Shown here in pieces: positions 44,661 through 48,051 of a stretch of DNA of 48,051 nucleotides (position 1 is the first letter of the stretch; each line of letters opens with the position of its first letter). This DNA is from an uncultured Saprospiraceae bacterium. Its GTDB lineage: Bacteria > Bacteroidota > Bacteroidia > Chitinophagales > Saprospiraceae. The translations under genes were made by a program, and so were the position numbers. The stretch is from positions 1-48,051 of the forward strand of contig CALJVJ010000182.1 in the NCBI GenBank assembly GCA_937974625.1, written 5' to 3'. The notes under the pieces are model-generated. The model saw only the letters and a program-made list of their open reading frames with translations, was not told the origin of the DNA and searched no databases.

Positions 44661-45122
44661 ATGAAAAAGCAACACGTTAATTTGACAGAAAAAGACCGAG
44701 AGATTTTATCCGAAAAATTGTCGAAAGAGACATTGAAAGCTAAGGTTCGCAAGCGAATACTCGGACTTCAATTACTTGACCAAGGAATGTCTTATCAAGA
44801 TGCTAAGAAAAAGCTATCGATTAGCCACATAGTTTTATCAACTTGGGCAAAAAAATATCAAGCTGAAGGTTTAGCTTTTTTGAATGATAAACCACGTAGT
44901 GGACGTCCAATTGGTTTAAGTGGAGAAGAACGTGCTAAAATTACCGCTTTAGCTTGCTCTGAGCCACCAAAGGGGTATGCCCGTTGGTCTTTACGGTTAC
45001 TATCAGATAAACTGGTTGAATTAGAAATAGTGGAATCTATTTCGTTCAAACAGGTTGGCAATATTTTAAAAAAAATGAATTGCAGCCTCACCGAAAAAGA
45101 CAATGGTGCATCCGAAAGATAA
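44661..45122 (+). CDS. IS630 transposase, first frame (helix-turn-helix part)
   Basis: A 153-residue frame whose first 138 residues form the DNA-binding half. MSYQDAKKKLSISHIVLSTW is the first helix-turn-helix (near 46-65), and LAFLNDKPRSGRPIGLSGEE follows, with the K-P-R-S-G-R-P linker typical of IS630. A second helical domain ends QVGNILKKM. An A8 run at 45068-45075 contains the in-frame slippery heptamer A-AAA-AAA (45068-45074). A -1 shift there joins this part to the second frame and gives a 374-residue transposase. Without a shift translation ends 15 residues later. The sequence on both sides of the run is colinear with single-frame relatives. Confidence 0.88.
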   Translation: MKKQHVNLTEKDREILSEKLSKETLKAKVRKRILGLQLLDQGMSYQDAKKKLSISHIVLSTWAKKYQAEGLAFLNDKPRSGRPIGLSGEERAKITALACSEPPKGYARWSLRLLSDKLVELEIVESISFKQVGNILKKMNCSLTEKDNGASER

Positions 45123-45784
45123 CTGCTCGCTTTTTAGCTCGGCTAGAAATAATTCTTCGCTTGTATTGCTTGTCATATAATAAGGATTATCCTGTGGTCT
45201 GTTTCGATGAACGCCCTTGTTTTTTAATTGGCGATACAATTGAACCAATTCCTATGAAGTCAAGCAAACCAGCAAAAGAAAATTATGCTTATTCTAAACA
45301 TGGTTCTTGCTCTATATTGGCTGCAATTGAACCAAAAACGGGTAAACGATTAGCTCATGTTAAAGAGCAACGAACAAAAAAAGAATTTGCTTTATTTATG
45401 TTTGCTTTGGCAAAATCTTATCCAGAGGCAGTTAAGATAAAAGTTGTTTTAGATAACTTAAATACACATGGATATTCTGCTTTCTATGAAGAATTTGATG
45501 CCGAAACAGCTGCAAGGTTAACTGACAAAATAGATTTTATTTTTACTCCAAAAAGTGCTTCATGGTTAAACATGATTGAAATTGAATTTTCTGCACTTTC
45601 AAGGCAATGTCTTAACCGTAGAATTCCTTGTATGGAAAAATTGGAATCTGAAGTGTTGCATTTTTTCAAAGAACGTACCCGAAAGGGTGTTAAAATCAAT
45701 TGGCAGTTTACTCAGCAAGATGCCCGAATAAAATTAAACAGACGGTATTCTGAAGTAAATCCAGTTAATGAAAAATATAAATAA
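45080..45784 (+). CDS. IS630 transposase, second frame (DDE catalytic part)
   Basis: This 234-residue frame has only a TTG near its beginning and is best read as the -1 product of the first frame. It starts LQPHRKRQWC, the P-H-R motif usual after the linker. The catalytic triad is visible: VVCFDERPCFL (first Asp), KVVLDNLNTHGYS (second Asp in D-N-x-N-T-H) and SWLNMIEIEFSALSRQCLNR (the Glu). The order and spacing are those of DDE/D transposases that act by cut-and-paste into TA. No disruption is seen, so the copy may be active. Confidence 0.88.
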   Translation: MQPHRKRQWCIRKITARFLARLEIILRLYCLSYNKDYPVVCFDERPCFLIGDTIEPIPMKSSKPAKENYAYSKHGSCSILAAIEPKTGKRLAHVKEQRTKKEFALFMFALAKSYPEAVKIKVVLDNLNTHGYSAFYEEFDAETAARLTDKIDFIFTPKSASWLNMIEIEFSALSRQCLNRRIPCMEKLESEVLHFFKERTRKGVKINWQFTQQDARIKLNRRYSEVNPVNEKYK

Positions 45785-45851
45785 CTTTTTACACAGTGTA
45801 CTAATCAAACCATCGAAAAGTAACAGCTAATTATCAGAGAGAAGGGCATGC

Positions 45852-45888
45852 AAAAAGGGCTTGAAGAAATCATCTTCAAGCCCTTTTT
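45852..45888. terminator. Bidirectional terminator before nqrF
   Basis: AAAAAGGGCTTGAAGA (45852-45867) pairs perfectly with TCTTCAAGCCCTTTTT (45873-45888) around AATCA. It serves nqrF on minus and the plus-strand transcription from the permease and IS. Confidence 0.9.
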
Positions 45889-45907
45889 TATATTTAAATC
45901 TGAAAAA

Positions 45908-47209
45908 TTATCCGCCAAAATCATCAAAAGAGATATTCTCTTCTGGTACGCCCAAATTATCCAAAGTACGGATAACAGAAGCGTTCATCATTGGAGGTCC
46001 ACAGAAATAGTATTCAATTTCTTCTGGCTCTTCGTGGTTCTTTAGATACTCTTCATAACAAACACTCATTACATATCCTTTGAAACCGTCGCCATTCGGG
46101 TCATTCACATCTTTCTTTAAAGTCCAGTTATCTTCAGGTAATGGATTATCTAAAGCTACATGGAATTTAAAATTAGGAAATTCTTTTTCGATTTTTCTGA
46201 ATTCTTCGATATAGAATAACTCTCTCTTTGTTCGACCACCATACCAGAAAGATACTTTTCTATCTGTTGTTTTTAAAGTATGGAATAAGTGATATAAGTG
46301 AGAACGCAATGGCGCCATTCCCGCTCCACCACCAATGTAAACCATTTCTTTCTTAGTATTCTTAATAAAGAATTCTCCATAAGGACCAGAAATTGTGATT
46401 TTATCACCTGGTGTTTTAGAGAAAACATAAGAAGAACAAACTCCTGGGTTAACAGCCATCCAGCCACCTGCTTTTCTATCAAATGGAGGTGTTGCAATCC
46501 GAATATTCAGCATCACGATATTTCCTTCCGCAGGGTGATTTGCCATTGAGTAAGCTCTAAATTGTTCTTCATCGTTCTTCATCTTTAAGCCCCATAATTT
46601 GAACTTATCCCACTCACTTCGGAATTTATCAGGACCAGCAGGGTCATCAGGATTTGGGTGAATCTCAAAATTCTTAAAATCAACCTCTACTTTTGGTACA
46701 TCAATTTGAATATAACCACCAGATTCAAAATCTAGAATTTCTCCTTCAGGTAATTCTACCACAAACTCCTTAATAAAAGAAGCAACGTTATAATTAGACC
46801 GTACCGTACATTCCCATTTCTTAATACCAAAAACCTCTTCCGGTACAGAAATCTTCATATCTTGTCTTACTTTTACTTGACAAGCTAACCGCTTATTCTC
46901 TGCTGCTTCTTTTCTTGTCAAGTGATTCATTTCTGTTGGCAAAACATCTCCACCACCTTCATGTACATGACATTCACACATCGCACAAGTACCACCACCA
47001 CCACAAGCAGAAGGTAGGAAAACATTTTGGTCAGACAATGCACCTAATAAAGTAGAACCTGGCTTAACTACTAAAGGGTTATCCTCATCTCCATTTACAA
47101 TAATCTTTACATCTCCTTGCGGTACTAACCGCTTTCTCGCCCCAATCAGCATAAATGCTAACGCCAAAATGACGACACTAAATACGACGATCGCTATTAT
47201 AAAATTCAT
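45908..47209 (-). CDS. nqrF: Na+-translocating NADH-quinone reductase subunit F
   Basis: A 433-residue NqrF. A single N-terminal helix ([20 protein letters not shown]) anchors the protein. The plant-type ferredoxin domain has C69, C75, C78 and C110 ([12 protein letters not shown] and LACQVKV). FAD binding uses R-A-Y-S-M-A-N (near 218-224), and the NADH domain has [22 protein letters not shown] and the terminal FDDFGG. It takes hydride from NADH and passes electrons by FAD and [2Fe-2S] to the other subunits. Together these reduce quinone and pump Na+ out. It is the last gene of the nqr operon here, 160 bases after nqrE, with a large hairpin in between. Confidence 0.97.
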   Translation of the reverse strand: MNFIIAIVVFSVVILALAFMLIGARKRLVPQGDVKIIVNGDEDNPLVVKPGSTLLGALSDQNVFLPSACGGGGTCAMCECHVHEGGGDVLPTEMNHLTRKEAAENKRLACQVKVRQDMKISVPEEVFGIKKWECTVRSNYNVASFIKEFVVELPEGEILDFESGGYIQIDVPKVEVDFKNFEIHPNPDDPAGPDKFRSEWDKFKLWGLKMKNDEEQFRAYSMANHPAEGNIVMLNIRIATPPFDRKAGGWMAVNPGVCSSYVFSKTPGDKITISGPYGEFFIKNTKKEMVYIGGGAGMAPLRSHLYHLFHTLKTTDRKVSFWYGGRTKRELFYIEEFRKIEKEFPNFKFHVALDNPLPEDNWTLKKDVNDPNGDGFKGYVMSVCYEEYLKNHEEPEEIEYYFCGPPMMNASVIRTLDNLGVPEENISFDDFGG

Positions 47210-47231
47210 AATAGTTAATTTTTTTAGTGAT

Positions 47232-47360
47232 GAGTTATAAGTTATGAGTTATGAGTATTAGCTGTTGACTTAGCTGTTGACTTTGCTTTTTAGCTATATT
47301 CTGGTCAACATCTGAGTCAACAGCTAATACTCATAATTCATAACTCATAACTCATAACTC
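47232..47360 (-). repeat. Large heptad-repeat hairpin between nqrE and nqrF
   Basis: The left arm has the words GAGTTAT, AAGTTAT, GAGTTAT and GAGTATT (47232-47259) followed by AGCTGTTGACTTAG. The right arm (47312-47360) holds CTGAGTCAACAGCTAAT and then CTCATAA, TTCATAA, CTCATAA, CTCATAA. The arms are complementary over about 42 bases, apart from one extra 7-base unit on the right. TTAGCTGTTGAC is also tandemly repeated inside. The structure lies in the transcript between two subunits of the same complex. Confidence 0.75.
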
Positions 47361-47369
47361 TATAAAATT

Positions 47370-47978
47370 TTATTTCGTTCCTGTCAACGCAGCAGGGTCA
47401 ATCCCCATTAGACTCATAAAGGCGATGCCCATTAAGCCTGTTAAGATAAATGCCATTCCTAAGCCTCTTAAGGCTGGAGGCACATCAGAGTAGCGTATTT
47501 TTTCTCGGATGGCAGCAATCGCAATAATCGCCAAAAACCAACCAAAACCACCGCCTAAACCGAAGGCAACAGACTCTCCAAAATTATATTCTCTGGCGAC
47601 CATGAATAAGGACCCTCCTAAGATGGCACAATTCACCGTAATTAAGGGCAGGAAAATACCCAGCGAATTATAGAGCGAAGGAGATACCTTTTCAATAATC
47701 ATCTCTACTAACTGTACCATAGAGGCAATTACCGCAATAAAAAGAATTAAGCGCAAAAAGGTTAAATCTAAGTCCATAATGGCCCCATCCAATAACCAGT
47801 TGTTGATTAACCAGTTGATCGGCATTGTAATTCCCAATACGAAGATAACGGCCAAACCCAATCCAAATGCGGTCTTCACGGTCTTAGAGACGGCCAAGTA
47901 GGAACACATTCCTAAGAAGTACGCCAATACCATATTATCTATAAATGCCGCTTTTATAAAAATGTTGAAATATTCCAT
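47370..47978 (-). CDS. nqrE: Na+-translocating NADH-quinone reductase subunit E
   Basis: A 202-residue NqrE with six hydrophobic helices. The first begins [20 protein letters not shown], and C25 lies in [14 protein letters not shown]. The second conserved cysteine, C117, is in [20 protein letters not shown]. In NqrD/NqrE these cysteines bind an iron centre at the subunit interface. The C-terminal half contains [23 protein letters not shown] and ends DPAALTGTK. It takes part in electron transfer and Na+ passage across the inner membrane. nqrD presumably lies just beyond the right edge. The upstream spacer is made of eight heptad words. Confidence 0.97.
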   Translation of the reverse strand: MEYFNIFIKAAFIDNMVLAYFLGMCSYLAVSKTVKTAFGLGLAVIFVLGITMPINWLINNWLLDGAIMDLDLTFLRLILFIAVIASMVQLVEMIIEKVSPSLYNSLGIFLPLITVNCAILGGSLFMVAREYNFGESVAFGLGGGFGWFLAIIAIAAIREKIRYSDVPPALRGLGMAFILTGLMGIAFMSLMGIDPAALTGTK

Positions 47979-47993
47979 GATTAAATAAGTATT

Positions 47994-48051
47994 AAGTAGT
48001 AGGTAGTAAGTATGAAGTAGTAAGTACTAGACAGCAAGTAGTAGGTAGGAG
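47994..48051. repeat. Heptad repeat (AAGTAGT words) upstream of nqrE
   Basis: Eight words follow in exact 7-base register: AAGTAGT, AGGTAGT, AAGTATG, AAGTAGT, AAGTACT, AGACAGC, AAGTAGT and AGGTAGG. The window ends there, so a complementary arm, if present, lies outside. Confidence 0.75.

Larger units (their letters stand above)
44606..45801 (+). mobile_element. IS630-family insertion sequence, apparently complete
   Basis: The element is about 1196 bp. The left end (from 44606) reads ATGCACTGTGTATTAAGTTT. The right end, read inwards on the minus strand from 45801, reads GTACACTGTGTAAAAAGTT. The inverted repeats share CACTGTGTA and AAGTT. A TA dinucleotide flanks each end (44604-44605 and 45802-45803), as expected for IS630-Tc1/mariner targeting of TA. 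Inside are two overlapping reading frames of the transposase. The insertion point lies between the permease gene and a bidirectional terminator, 28 bases after the permease stop. Confidence 0.88.

Noticed and set aside
45802-45851. Remnant of oppC after the IS element
   Set aside because: Only about 50 bases lie between the IS and the terminator, and no reading frame resembling a permease is seen.
47994-48051. CRISPR-like array
   Set aside because: The units are 7 bases, degenerate and contiguous, with no spacers and no cas genes nearby.

Overview
The window is a chromosomal segment of an AT-rich member of the Bacteroidota, probably of the Saprospiria type. This is inferred from gene content and has not been checked against a database. 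Evidence: two secreted proteins end in type IX secretion (Por-type) sorting domains. Several promoters fit the Bacteroidota pattern, with TTG-like -33 and TAnnTTTG -7 boxes. Families typical of the phylum are present: a DUF2795 protein, the DUF1800/DUF1501 pair, DUF2911, a rhomboid with a DUF6576-like tail, and Na+-NQR. Start sites are A-rich and lack strong Shine-Dalgarno sequences. I saw no rRNA, tRNA or CRISPR.

Layout. 1-3.4 kb: the N-terminus of a Reg_prop sensor (cut by the edge), a TIGR04283-like glycosyltransferase and an outer-membrane beta-barrel on the minus strand, then a DUF2795 gene on plus. 3.6-7.1 kb: recR, overlapping by one base a large glycosyltransferase fusion, then a lone LolD-type ABC ATPase. 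7.3-13.5 kb: fadH (2,4-dienoyl-CoA reductase), an SH3b secreted protein, a tiny membrane protein and priA. 13.8-19.5 kb: an orphan RskA-like anti-sigma factor, a 53-aa membrane protein, a Gfo/Idh/MocA oxidoreductase, and a DUF1800-DUF1501 secretion operon. 19.8-28 kb, all plus: DUF1330, two small membrane proteins, mutL, two rhomboid proteases, an EEP-family phosphodiesterase and cysS. 28-31.5 kb, all minus: a YceI lipoprotein, a MerR/B12-domain regulator and a secreted amidohydrolase. 31.5-41.5 kb, all plus: YhhN, DUF2911, a subtilisin-like T9SS cargo, DJ-1/PfpI, DUF1572, a Dna2-like nuclease-helicase and a GCS2-CBS fusion. 41.5-48 kb: an ACSF3/MatB-type acyl-CoA synthetase, an OppB-type permease, an intact IS630-family element, then nqrF and nqrE.

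Most genes are housekeeping or scattered metabolism, and no cluster looks like an obvious new operon-encoded system. The least explained material lies between genes. First, two related inverted-repeat elements (460-614 and 23918-24099) share a core hairpin and look like a miniature mobile or structured repeat family. Second, many spacers are made of degenerate heptanucleotide repeats, with different words in different spacers, often arranged as hairpins. The clearest cases are around nqrE/nqrF, before the nuclease-helicase gene and at the right edge. Third, several proteins have altered key residues: a subtilase with Glu for the catalytic Asp, a B12-type MerR regulator with Gln for the cobalt-ligand His, and a MutL lacking the zinc-site residues of endonuclease-type MutLs.
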